Source: a virus
DNA: 20,621 bases
Strand: one strand, 5' to 3'
Virus record (IMG/VR): IMGVR_UViG_3300032299_000988
Span: 1-20,621 of that record
In this document: in pieces, positions 1 through 6,739 of the stretch
Layout of the letters: each line of letters begins with the position of its first letter
How positions within the stretch are numbered: position 1 is the first letter of the stretch
Translations under genes and position numbers: made by a program
The notes under the pieces: model-generated
What the model saw: only the letters and a program-made list of their open reading frames with translations
Told to the model about the DNA's origin: nothing
The model's database searches: none

Positions 1-1
1 G

Positions 2-382
2 AGCGACAATCCGAATGCCACTCTGCGAAGCCACGACCTGCACGACTTTTTCAATGTCTTCGCGATCCACGATCAACTCGATACAGACTGGACATTTACG
101 CAGGGATCGACGCTGGACATACCTATCATCGAGCCGACCGACCTGCTCTTTATCGACACCCTGCACACCTACGCGCAGGTCAAGGGCGAGCTGCAAAAGC
201 ACGGCAACCAAGCAAGCAAATACATTGTTTTCCACGACACTGTTGCATTCGGTGCTGTTGGCGAAGACAACGGTAGGGGCATCAACGAAGCGATCCACAA
301 ATGGCTTGGAAATAACTCTCAGTGGAAAGTTGCGGAGCACTACGAGAACTGCAACGGATTGACAATCCTATCAAGGAGATGA
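2..382 (+). CDS. Class I SAM-dependent methyltransferase-like protein (C-terminal part only)
   Basis: The reading frame is open from the left edge to TGA at 380-382, giving the last 126 residues; the start lies outside the window. Visible motifs are DLLFIDTLHTYAQVKGEL (residues 47-64 of the fragment) and YIVFHDT (about 74-80). These match the late part of Methyltransf_24/CmcI-type methyltransferases, where an acidic-x-x-H-x-Y stretch is followed by a strand ending in HD. The SAM-binding glycine motif would be upstream and is not seen. The family methylates sugars or small molecules in the cytoplasm; the substrate here is unknown. It overlaps the next gene, a glycosyltransferase, by 4 bases, so the pair may modify a glycan. 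Confidence is good for the fold, low for the substrate. Confidence 0.7.
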   Translation, partial: SDNPNATLRSHDLHDFFNVFAIHDQLDTDWTFTQGSTLDIPIIEPTDLLFIDTLHTYAQVKGELQKHGNQASKYIVFHDTVAFGAVGEDNGRGINEAIHKWLGNNSQWKVAEHYENCNGLTILSRR

Positions 383-1074
383 GTAAGACACATTCAGTGT
401 GGATCGGGACGAAGCTCGGCTTGATGGAAAAGTTGACCCTGCAACTCTTGCTTGACGCAGGTCACGAGCCAGTGCTCTGGGTGCAGGCGAAACTAGCCGG
501 TATACCACAAGGCGTAACCGTTGAAGCACTCCCCAAGGACACTCTCGCACCAGTCGGCTTCGCGGGCGATCCGTTGCACCACTTGCCTAATGGTGGCATC
601 GGATCGCTCGCACATTGGAGTGACTATTTCGCATTCAAGACCCTGCACGAGCACGGAGGAATTTGGGTGCAGATGGATGCAGCCGTTACCAAGCCAATCG
701 TTGCCGAGGACTACACTTTCACACCGTGGCTTTCGATGGTCTCTCCGGTGGTTATGTCGCTACCGAAGGGCAGCGAATACTCTGCCAGCATGAAGCAAAT
801 CATCGAGCGCATGCTTGTTGATGGGATGGCAGGGCGCAACTGGCACGAAGCAATGGTGGCGATGTTCCGGCAGTTGGTTTTCCAAGGATTGCCGATCAAC
901 ACTTTTGAAAATTACTTCGACTGCGGAGGCGTCCCAGAATCGCCTTACACGCACCCGGCAACGCAGAGCTTCGACATCATCCACTGGAGCAACGCAACGC
1001 ACAACACGAGCAAGGAGAAGCCTGCGAAGGGCAGCGAATACGAGCGGCTGTGCAAGGCTACCGGCCTGATATGA
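379..1074 (+). CDS. Small glycosyltransferase, DXD-type (Gly_transf_sug-like)
   Basis: 231 residues. The N-terminus HSVWIGTKLGLMEKLTLQLL followed by GHEPVLWVQ resembles the opening of capsular-polysaccharide or mannosyl-type GT-A transferases. Residues 81-108 carry the family core: SDYFAFKTLHEHGG, then IWVQMDAAVTKP. The usual D-x-D that holds the metal and sugar nucleotide reads Q-M-D (Q98, D100), so the first Asp is missing. The ATG at 379 overlaps the previous TGA; AAGGAG (373-378) touches the start with no spacing, which suggests translational coupling. An upstream in-frame ATG at 322 would put 19 extra residues inside the methyltransferase gene and is less likely. Probable role is transfer of a sugar to a phage or host glycan; donor and acceptor are unknown. 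Confidence 0.7.
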   Translation: MSKTHSVWIGTKLGLMEKLTLQLLLDAGHEPVLWVQAKLAGIPQGVTVEALPKDTLAPVGFAGDPLHHLPNGGIGSLAHWSDYFAFKTLHEHGGIWVQMDAAVTKPIVAEDYTFTPWLSMVSPVVMSLPKGSEYSASMKQIIERMLVDGMAGRNWHEAMVAMFRQLVFQGLPINTFENYFDCGGVPESPYTHPATQSFDIIHWSNATHNTSKEKPAKGSEYERLCKATGLI

Positions 1075-1382
1075 GCACGCTTGCCGACTATATGCGATCT
1101 GATCTCTCTGCGATTGTCGGAGAGCTACCGATCACGGTCTCGCACGAAGGCAAGACATTCCAAGCCGCGCGCACCGCGTTCCGGCGTGAGAACAACCTTG
1201 GTGACGGTGGATTCATGAGCACGGTCTCAATGTCGATCACGACCGCATACGACACCACCACGCAACTGATCCAACTCGGAGACATTCTCACTATTGACGG
1301 AGCAAAATTTCGCGTGCTGTCGGCAGAACTTTCGCAGGATGCCGCATCGGTCGATTTCTCACTCGAAGACATAAACAAATGA
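1071..1382 (+). CDS. Probable head-tail connector (stopper-like) protein
   Basis: 103 residues, starting at ATG 1071 in a 4-base overlap with the glycosyltransferase stop. An in-frame ATG at 1050 lies inside that gene and is ignored. No catalytic motif is visible. The C-terminal half, GDILTIDGAKFRVLSAEL then a short beta-rich stretch ending SLEDINK, resembles the small beta-barrel head closure/stopper proteins of siphophages (SPP1 gp16 type). Length of about 100 residues and position directly before the tail terminator-like gene fit. The call rests on position and size more than on sequence; it could be another neck protein. Confidence 0.45.
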   Translation: MSTLADYMRSDLSAIVGELPITVSHEGKTFQAARTAFRRENNLGDGGFMSTVSMSITTAYDTTTQLIQLGDILTIDGAKFRVLSAELSQDAASVDFSLEDINK

Positions 1383-1864
1383 GCCTGTTCTTTCCGCCTA
1401 TCCTCTCGCTTCCAGCACCGCAAAAGCCTCCAGCAACCACCACCCAGACGCTGGAGAAGGCGCTCACCGACGCATTCATTCAGGCTTTGCAGCACGAGCT
1501 GGGCAACTCGGTCTCGATCACCGCAGCGGAGAACTTCAGCGCGATGACGCTGCCAGCCGTGTTAGTAAAAGCCACCCGGCAGCGGGAGAGCATCACAAAC
1601 TCCGCTATCTTCCAGTTCGAGGTGGCCGTCGCCCTTCTCGTGCAGGCCGACGACTCCACGGCACAGGATTTGGAGAGTTACTTTGCACAAGTGCTGTGCG
1701 TCACGCACAACATTGAAACTCTGATCCCCAGGATCAACGCGATCCGCCCACAGAGATGTTTTGTCTTTGGCATCCTTCGGGACGGTGGCGTGTCGCAGTC
1801 TACGAGCGAGCGGCATTTCGAGCGATCCGTTTCGCTTACCGTGCACGCCGGGTTAATGGGATGA
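1379..1864 (+). CDS. Probable tail terminator / tail completion protein
   Basis: 161 residues, starting at ATG 1379 in the junction ACAAATGA (1375-1382). After a Pro/Thr-rich N-terminus (1-25) there is an amphipathic helix (LEKALTDAFIQALQHELG), then alternating beta strands such as FQFEVAVALLVQADD, and a final strand pair. A helix followed by a sheet with a QAD-type segment is typical of tail terminators, which cap the tail tube and join it to the head. Position between the stopper-like gene and the tail tube gene supports this. No enzymatic motif is seen. Confidence 0.5.
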   Translation: MSLFFPPILSLPAPQKPPATTTQTLEKALTDAFIQALQHELGNSVSITAAENFSAMTLPAVLVKATRQRESITNSAIFQFEVAVALLVQADDSTAQDLESYFAQVLCVTHNIETLIPRINAIRPQRCFVFGILRDGGVSQSTSERHFERSVSLTVHAGLMG

Positions 1865-1873
1865 GTTGACATC

Positions 1874-1892
1874 GCGGCCAAGGCATGGCCGC
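1874..1892 (+). promoter_or_regulatory. RNA hairpin covering the tail tube start codon
   Basis: GCGGCCA (1874-1880) and TGGCCGC (1886-1892) form a perfect 7-bp stem around a 5-base loop AGGCA. The ATG of the next gene (1885-1887) has its A in the loop and its TG in the stem. No strong Shine-Dalgarno sequence lies upstream. Folding could hold back initiation until an upstream ribosome opens the stem. The pairing is read directly from the sequence; the regulatory role is inferred. Confidence 0.5.
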
Positions 1893-2256
1893 TTCCGTTA
1901 TCACATCATCCTCCGCCTCGAGCGTTATCTTCGGCGCAACCGCCGAAACTGGCATCATCCTCTCCTCCTTTTCTCGTTCAGTGCAGTCCCAAAAGGCTGA
2001 ACTCATGGACGAAGATGGCGACATCGTTGCCGTCTCGCACTACGGGCGCACTGCCACGATCTCTCTGACAGGTGCGATCAACGGGTCTTCCGGAGTAGCC
2101 ACAGCCACCATCGGTGGTCTTCTCACTCTTGCGAATGCAACAACCGAGTTCGGTGTGACCGGCGGTAAGATCGTTGTGGATTCAGTTTCTTCCGAGCAAG
2201 GCAGCGATGCTTTCAAAACGCTCTCCATCGAAGCCACTCAATATCCCTCGCTCTAA
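1885..2256 (+). CDS. Probable major tail tube protein
   Basis: 123 residues, rich in Ala, Ser, Thr and Gly, with alternating short strands (HYGRTATISLTGAING, GGKIVVDSVSSEQG). This looks like the single beta-sandwich of small tail tube proteins and shows no enzyme motif. The start is forced: the frame is closed by TGA at 1867-1869 and ATG 1885 is the only start before the conserved part. It sits at the usual place, after the tail terminator-like gene and before the frameshifted chaperone. A 9-bp terminator-like hairpin follows the stop, which is common after highly expressed tail tube or capsid genes. At 123 residues it is short for the family, so another small tail protein remains possible. 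Confidence 0.55.
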   Translation: MAASVITSSSASSVIFGATAETGIILSSFSRSVQSQKAELMDEDGDIVAVSHYGRTATISLTGAINGSSGVATATIGGLLTLANATTEFGVTGGKIVVDSVSSEQGSDAFKTLSIEATQYPSL

Positions 2257-2267
2257 GCCGGGTGCCG

Positions 2268-2311
2268 CTGGCAGGACGGCTCATTCCTGCCAGACAGATT
2301 TTACAAATATT
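2268..2311 (+). terminator. Terminator-like hairpin after the tail tube gene
   Basis: CTGGCAGGA (2268-2276) pairs perfectly with TCCTGCCAG (2285-2293) around an 8-base loop. An AT-rich stretch with a short TTTT run follows. The T-run is weak, so this may be a partial terminator or an mRNA 3' stabiliser that lets the tail tube message accumulate above the downstream genes. The hairpin also argues that the next gene starts at 2313 and not at the in-frame ATG 2262. Confidence 0.55.
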
Positions 2312-2312
2312 T

Positions 2313-2723
2313 ATGATTGAGAACTACAACGACAAGGAGTCGTATTTTTACACCGCGAATATCAAAGTCGCGACCGCTCTCGCAACGATGGGGTTTGCGA
2401 TGAAGCAGCCAGAACCAGTCACTCGAATGGTTCGCCCGGACGGAAAAGAATCCACCGTTTTTTGGTTTGACGAATTGTCTACGACAGGCGCCAAGGCTCG
2501 GGATGTCGTGCTGGGAATGACCAAGGAGGCCGACGCACTTGATGCCTCCGACCCAGAGAACCCAATCAATTACATCCGCGCTACATTGCTCAACCGCGAC
2601 ACGCTTGTCGATCTCGTCCACAGCACGCCAAGACGCATCATCATTGAGCGAAACGGCAAGCGCATCGCGATCCGCGAAGACGCAACGGATGCCGACAAAA
2701 AGAATCTTGCTACAAAATTATGA
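2313..2723 (+). CDS. Phage tail-region protein of unknown function
   Basis: 136 residues from ATG 2313. The in-frame ATG at 2262 would encode 17 further residues from the hairpin region and is unlikely. The protein has mixed helix and strand, with a charged C-terminus (TPRRIIIERNGKRIAI, then EDATDADKK). I see no signal peptide, membrane segment or catalytic motif. It sits between the tail tube gene and the frameshifted chaperone and overlaps the latter by 4 bases, so a role in tail assembly is likely from position only. Confidence 0.5.
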   Translation: MIENYNDKESYFYTANIKVATALATMGFAMKQPEPVTRMVRPDGKESTVFWFDELSTTGAKARDVVLGMTKEADALDASDPENPINYIRATLLNRDTLVDLVHSTPRRIIIERNGKRIAIREDATDADKKNLATKL

Positions 2724-3106
2724 AAAAAAATAGAGACCTCGAAAAAGATGACGACATCCTCCGCGAAGAGGGAATGACAGAGGGGCCGATGAAATTTGGC
2801 GACCTCGAACTGCGACCTATCACGGCACTAAGCGTGAGTTGGATGCAGCGCAACCAAGTTTTTGCAGACGACAAAGACTTGATCTGGAAGTCGGCAGCGT
2901 TTGCATTTCTGCACTCTGCACCACGCGCCGACATTCAGAAAAGCGTGAACGACAGAGAAGACTTTCTAAACGCCGTGGATGCTTGGATGGATAAAAATGT
3001 CGTCCATCACAGCGAAATGAATGCAATTGCATCCATCATGGCCAAAGCATTTGAACGCTACGCCGCCGCGTCAAGCGAGACATCCGGGAACGGCTCAAAA
3101 AACTAA
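2720..3106 (+). CDS. Tail assembly chaperone, short form (lambda gpG-like)
   Basis: 128 residues. The N-terminus is very charged (KKNRDLEKDDDILREEG), followed by MKFGDLELRPITALS and a helical body with conserved-looking Trp residues (SVSWMQRNQVF, AVDAWMDKNV). It precedes the tape measure by two genes and ends in a -1 slippery heptamer followed at once by TAA. In siphophages this arrangement marks the tail assembly chaperones, which coat the tape measure while the tail tube polymerises and are absent from the mature virion. A minority of ribosomes would shift and make the 206-residue long form. No sequence identity to lambda gpG is claimed; the call rests on architecture. Confidence 0.75.
   Translation: MKKNRDLEKDDDILREEGMTEGPMKFGDLELRPITALSVSWMQRNQVFADDKDLIWKSAAFAFLHSAPRADIQKSVNDREDFLNAVDAWMDKNVVHHSEMNAIASIMAKAFERYAAASSETSGNGSKN
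3097..3103 (+). promoter_or_regulatory. Programmed -1 ribosomal frameshift site, A AAA AAC
   Basis: In the zero frame the codons read TCA AAA AAC TAA, so 3097-3103 is the canonical X XXY YYZ heptamer A AAA AAC with the stop codon directly after it (3104-3106). Slipping back one base continues as CTA AGC GGC and opens 78 further codons to TAA 3337-3339. Possible stimulatory pairings downstream are CCGGT (3113-3117) with ACCGG (3137-3141), or GCCCC (3110-3114) with GGGGC (3161-3165). These are mutually exclusive and unproven. Confidence 0.85.
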
Positions 3107-3339
3107 GCGGCCCCGGTTGGCTCGCAGGCTATGTTTACCGGCTTGCAAAGACGACTGGCTGGGGCTTTCGCGAATGTATGGAAGAGGTGCCGTTTGCGGC
3201 AGGATTGCAGATTTTGTTTTGCGATTCGCTCGCGACCGGACGCAAACCGAGATGGACGCGCAACCGCACCACAGCGTCGGTTGACGCTCTCGCCTCAATA
3301 GACGCGGCACTCGATGCCGCACTTAAAGGCTATGCCTAA
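3103..3339 (+). CDS. Frameshifted extension of the tail chaperone (lambda gpT-like part)
   Basis: This segment has no start codon near its beginning and is reached by -1 frameshifting from the upstream gene, giving a fusion of 127 + 1 + 78 = 206 residues. The encoded stretch looks like real protein: SGPGWLAGYVYRLAKTTGW, FRECMEEVPFAAGLQILFC, then a basic patch and an Ala-rich helix ending LKGYA. The competing frame (3021-3284) encodes an Arg/Pro/His-rich shadow. The long form would link the chaperone to the tail tube or tape measure, as gpGT does in lambda. It overlaps the start of the next gene by 8 bases. Confidence 0.8.
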   Translation, partial: LSGPGWLAGYVYRLAKTTGWGFRECMEEVPFAAGLQILFCDSLATGRKPRWTRNRTTASVDALASIDAALDAALKGYA

Positions 3340-4129
3340 ATTCAAATTTACAGCGACAAAATTAGAAAACATTTTAGACGATTACGCAAAGATTCGGGAG
3401 CAAACAATCCCTGACGCAGTCGTCGCAAATGCGCGCCTTCTCTGCGTCGAGCTGGCACGCCGCACCCAGCCGTTTGGAGATGATGACAAAGCAAAATTGG
3501 CTGGGGAAGGCCGCACAGAAAAAGACATCGGCAAAATTATCAAGACCGAAGAACAGCTCACCGCGATGGCAACGCGAGTGAACGCCGAGAAAATACGCGG
3601 AAGGTTGCTGTCCTTAGTCTCAGGCGGCAGGTTTGATGTCGTCGAGAAAATATTTTCCAATATCGGATTCCTCAAGACTTGGGGCGGCATGGAGATCATC
3701 TCTGGCGGGGCGATCAAGAGCACCCACCAATCTGCTCGCAATAGCACTACAGGACGCACTAAATCTCGCGGCACAAAGCTCACAATTGCAAAGCAGGGAG
3801 AACTTGATTCCTACATTGCCGGAGTCATCAAGCGCGTCGGCCTAACCAAGGCAGGATGGGCCGAGTGCGCGAAACAACTCCCGCAGGTAGTGCAGGGATC
3901 GATGACTCGCGGCATCCCCAGATGGGTCACGCGCAACTCAGGCAGCGGATCTGTGCAAGACAACTCGCGCAACGCCAGCAACCCATCTGTGCAGCTTACA
4001 AACTCCACACCTTGGGCATCCCAAGTCATCCCCGAGAACGAGATCGCATCGGCCAAGGCAGTCGTCATCACAAAAATGATCCAGCAAATGAAACGCATTT
4101 TGAAATACAGAGAAAAGGAGATCGCTTAA
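3332..4129 (+). CDS. Structural/neck-like protein upstream of the tape measure
   Basis: 265 residues from ATG 3332, with AAAGG at 3325-3329 just upstream. The in-frame ATG at 3314 would lie deeper inside the frameshifted gene. The N-terminal part (AVVANARLLCVELARRTQPFG, residues 30-50) resembles HK97 gp10-type structural proteins. The second half has a basic linker (SARNSTTGRTKSRGTKLT), a helix (RVGLTKAGWAECAKQLP) and a segment RGIPRWVTRNSGSGS. The C-terminus is a helix that is mostly Lys/Met/Ile. No catalytic site is seen. Position between the chaperone and the tape measure fits a minor tail or tail-completion role. The family assignment is tentative. Confidence 0.5.
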   Translation: MPKFKFTATKLENILDDYAKIREQTIPDAVVANARLLCVELARRTQPFGDDDKAKLAGEGRTEKDIGKIIKTEEQLTAMATRVNAEKIRGRLLSLVSGGRFDVVEKIFSNIGFLKTWGGMEIISGGAIKSTHQSARNSTTGRTKSRGTKLTIAKQGELDSYIAGVIKRVGLTKAGWAECAKQLPQVVQGSMTRGIPRWVTRNSGSGSVQDNSRNASNPSVQLTNSTPWASQVIPENEIASAKAVVITKMIQQMKRILKYREKEIA

Positions 4130-4130
4130 T

Positions 4131-6734
4131 ATGGCTGACGTATCCGTAGAATTTGGAGCCAAAGACACAGGGCTGGAAGCAACGCTCAAAACGGTGCAGG
4201 CCGAGATGTCGCGGCTCGAAACGGAGATCAAAAGCGGGGAGTTGTCGTTTAACCAACTCAGAACCGCGATGAGCGACTTGGCGAAGGCTGATAAGGTGTC
4301 GCAGCAGTTGCAGAGTATCGGCGCCTCGGCAGCTGGAGCATCGCCACAGGTGGACAAGCTGGGAAAAGACGGCAAGGAGATGGGCGACGATGTTAAAAAA
4401 GGCAGCGACAAGGGAGGCATGAGCCTGGGTGAGCTTGCGAAGGCCAGCGGAGTTGCAGGAGCAGCATTTGCTGCGGGAATGGCTGTGTTTAATACGGCGA
4501 TGGCAGGGGTGCAGGCGGTCGCAGCCAGCTTCGGCAACGCTCTGAATTTAGGCGGACAGCTTGCCGACCTCTCCGCGCAGACCGGAGTTGCAGCCGGAGA
4601 GCTTTTAGTGCTGCAACGCGCATTCGACAACACGGGCGCAGGGGCGGAAAAGGTTAGTCCGGCAATAGCCAAGATGTCCTCATCGATTGTAGACGCTACA
4701 AGCGGCACCGGAGCAGCGGCAAAGGCATTCGATCAACTTGGTCTCTCGGCTTCGGAACTCATCAACCTTCCCGCAGAGCAACAATTCCAGAAAATCGGCA
4801 ATGCGTTGGCTGGCGTTGCAAACGAGACGCAACGAAGCGCACTCGCGAGCGATGTTTTTGGTGGCAAATTGGGCAAAGACTTGCTGCCGCTCATGACAAA
4901 TTTCAGCGGTGAGACGCTCACCGCAACGCAACAACTCGGGGCAATGGTCGGCGTGATGAACGACAGTTCAAATGCGTTCGACGCGATTGGTGACGGAATC
5001 AAGGTCGCCCAGGGTAAACTCACCGAGTTTGCCGCCGGGCTAATGAGCGTGATGGCTCCGGCTATCGAGGCAGTGGTCACTGCGCTGACACGGATTGACG
5101 CAGCACAGATCGGCAAGGATTTAGGATCGGCATTCGTGGGCGCAGGAGAGGCCATGAAGGGGTTTCAGAGCGCAGTTGATGCTTTCCAAGCAGGAAACAT
5201 CAGCCTTGCTCTCAAGTCAATTTTCGAGAGCGTAAAATTGCAGGCGATGGAGACGGGAAATTCGATCGTCAATATATTCAGTGCGGCATTTCAAACAGCA
5301 GGAGACGTTCTTGGTGAGATTTTTAGTGCGCAGGGGGCAACATTTATGCTTCTCAGGTCGTCTTTTGATTTTGTTGCAGGATATGCAAAAGATAAAATTG
5401 CTGGGGCGATGTCAGAAATGTTTGCAAGTATGGGGCCAGCATTTGCTGGTATATCTGCCAGCTTAAAGCAGCATAGCGAGGCAGGGGCTTTAGCAGCAGA
5501 ACTTGCATTGCAGCGCATACCTATTGCTGCCGAATTATCAGGCGAGCAAATTTCAACTGCATTAGGTGGCGCAACAGAAAAGTTCCAATCCAACCTCGCT
5601 GCCGCGAATGGAGAATTTTTCAACACGGCAGAGCAGGCTAAAATAGTTGCAGTGGTTGCAGAAGAGATCAACGCGGCAACAGGCAAACATCCCGCACTTA
5701 TCAAAGACGCAGCGCAAGAGATGCGCGATTTGATCGAAGCGCAAGCTGCATCCACACAAGCCGAAACGGCAAAATTGGAAGCCGCCGCCGACATCGCTGA
5801 GGCAAAAATGAACGAAGTGCAGCGTCAGATTGAACTCAATGATGCAATTGCCACCGGCAACACGGCAGAGCAAGCGCGGTTGGAGGCGATTATTGAAGCA
5901 GAAAAAGGCACTGAGAGAATTAAAACACTTACAGAAGAATACGCGAAGGTAATGCCTGTAGACGAGGCAGCCAGACTTGCCAACGAGATATATAGGTCGG
6001 AAGCAAATATGTTGGCGGCTAAAAAAGCCACTACCGATACAAAAACCGAAGTAGGAACATTGGGGGAAATGCTTGACAAAATCGCAGGGAAAGATGTTTC
6101 CGCTCCCGTCCGAAATTTAGCAAAAGAAACCAAGGACGCACAGACAGACTTAAGGGGCATATCTCAAATTCTTAATGTGGATATTGCGGGCAGAGGAACG
6201 GTCGATACCATGAAAATGCTCGGTCTCGATCCAATGTCAATTGAAGGTTCCGCAGAACGACTCGACGCAATTAAAGGAGCAATCGACATTTTGAAAGGCG
6301 CAGACCCTGCCGATCTCACTCCAAAAGTTGATAAAGTCGGAGTGCAAGACAACATCGACGCGATCCAGACCTACATCCAAAACAAACTTGGCGGCACAAC
6401 CACAGCAAACATTGAAGCTACTGCGGACAAGAATGCTGCCGACAACGCAGCCGGGGCGATCACAAACGCCGTCGGATCGATCAACTCCCAAATCACCACC
6501 CAAACCGACGACAATAACATCGCATCGACCAGAGCCACCATCGAGCAGGGAGTGGCCGGCATCCCGCTCACATTTACCGTTGACCCGGAGCAGATCAAAA
6601 AGAGCATTGGCACAATCGATGTCAGTGGCGGGGCTGGCGGTGGGATAATGGGAGAGATCAAAGGGTTGGTCGATACAATCAAGGGGTTTGTTGAAAAAAT
6701 AGAAGGCAAACTCCCAATGACCGCACTCGCATAA
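4131..6734 (+). CDS. Tail tape measure protein
   Basis: 867 residues, the largest gene of the window. Residues 10-65 form a heptad-like coiled coil (KDTGLEATLKTVQAEMSRL). Residues 105-140 are an Ala/Gly-rich hydrophobic stretch (GVAGAAFAAGMAVFNTAMAG). Long Ala/Glu-rich helices follow (about 480-680), and the C-terminus ends with GLVDTIKGFVEKIEGK. This low-complexity helical make-up, the size and the position after the frameshifted chaperone are diagnostic. The protein sets tail length and is thought to enter the host envelope during DNA delivery. By the usual 0.15 nm per residue the tail would be near 130 nm. No lysozyme or peptidase domain is visible. Bases 5230-5560 look AT-richer than the rest, a possible mosaic patch. 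Confidence 0.88.
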   Translation: MADVSVEFGAKDTGLEATLKTVQAEMSRLETEIKSGELSFNQLRTAMSDLAKADKVSQQLQSIGASAAGASPQVDKLGKDGKEMGDDVKKGSDKGGMSLGELAKASGVAGAAFAAGMAVFNTAMAGVQAVAASFGNALNLGGQLADLSAQTGVAAGELLVLQRAFDNTGAGAEKVSPAIAKMSSSIVDATSGTGAAAKAFDQLGLSASELINLPAEQQFQKIGNALAGVANETQRSALASDVFGGKLGKDLLPLMTNFSGETLTATQQLGAMVGVMNDSSNAFDAIGDGIKVAQGKLTEFAAGLMSVMAPAIEAVVTALTRIDAAQIGKDLGSAFVGAGEAMKGFQSAVDAFQAGNISLALKSIFESVKLQAMETGNSIVNIFSAAFQTAGDVLGEIFSAQGATFMLLRSSFDFVAGYAKDKIAGAMSEMFASMGPAFAGISASLKQHSEAGALAAELALQRIPIAAELSGEQISTALGGATEKFQSNLAAANGEFFNTAEQAKIVAVVAEEINAATGKHPALIKDAAQEMRDLIEAQAASTQAETAKLEAAADIAEAKMNEVQRQIELNDAIATGNTAEQARLEAIIEAEKGTERIKTLTEEYAKVMPVDEAARLANEIYRSEANMLAAKKATTDTKTEVGTLGEMLDKIAGKDVSAPVRNLAKETKDAQTDLRGISQILNVDIAGRGTVDTMKMLGLDPMSIEGSAERLDAIKGAIDILKGADPADLTPKVDKVGVQDNIDAIQTYIQNKLGGTTTANIEATADKNAADNAAGAITNAVGSINSQITTQTDDNNIASTRATIEQGVAGIPLTFTVDPEQIKKSIGTIDVSGGAGGGIMGEIKGLVDTIKGFVEKIEGKLPMTALA

Positions 6735-6739
6735 AAATT

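Noticed and set aside
15-362. 115-codon + strand frame starting at 15
   Set aside because: Ser/Thr/Arg-rich shadow. The frame from base 2 encodes recognisable methyltransferase motifs.
1866-1871. Perfect TTGACA (-35-like) before the tail tube gene
   Set aside because: No -10-like hexamer at 16-18 bases; the position is a GC-rich hairpin.
2262-2312. Upstream start at ATG 2262 for the 2313 gene
   Set aside because: It would translate the 9-bp terminator-like hairpin into a 17-residue extension without protein character.
3021-3284. 87-codon + strand frame over the chaperone frameshift region
   Set aside because: Its product is Arg/Pro/His-rich, while the -1 frame gives convincing protein and fits the slippery site.
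3938-4708. 256-codon open frame on the minus strand
   Set aside because: Antisense to the structural protein and tape measure; low-complexity Ser/Ala/Leu product and no supporting start context.
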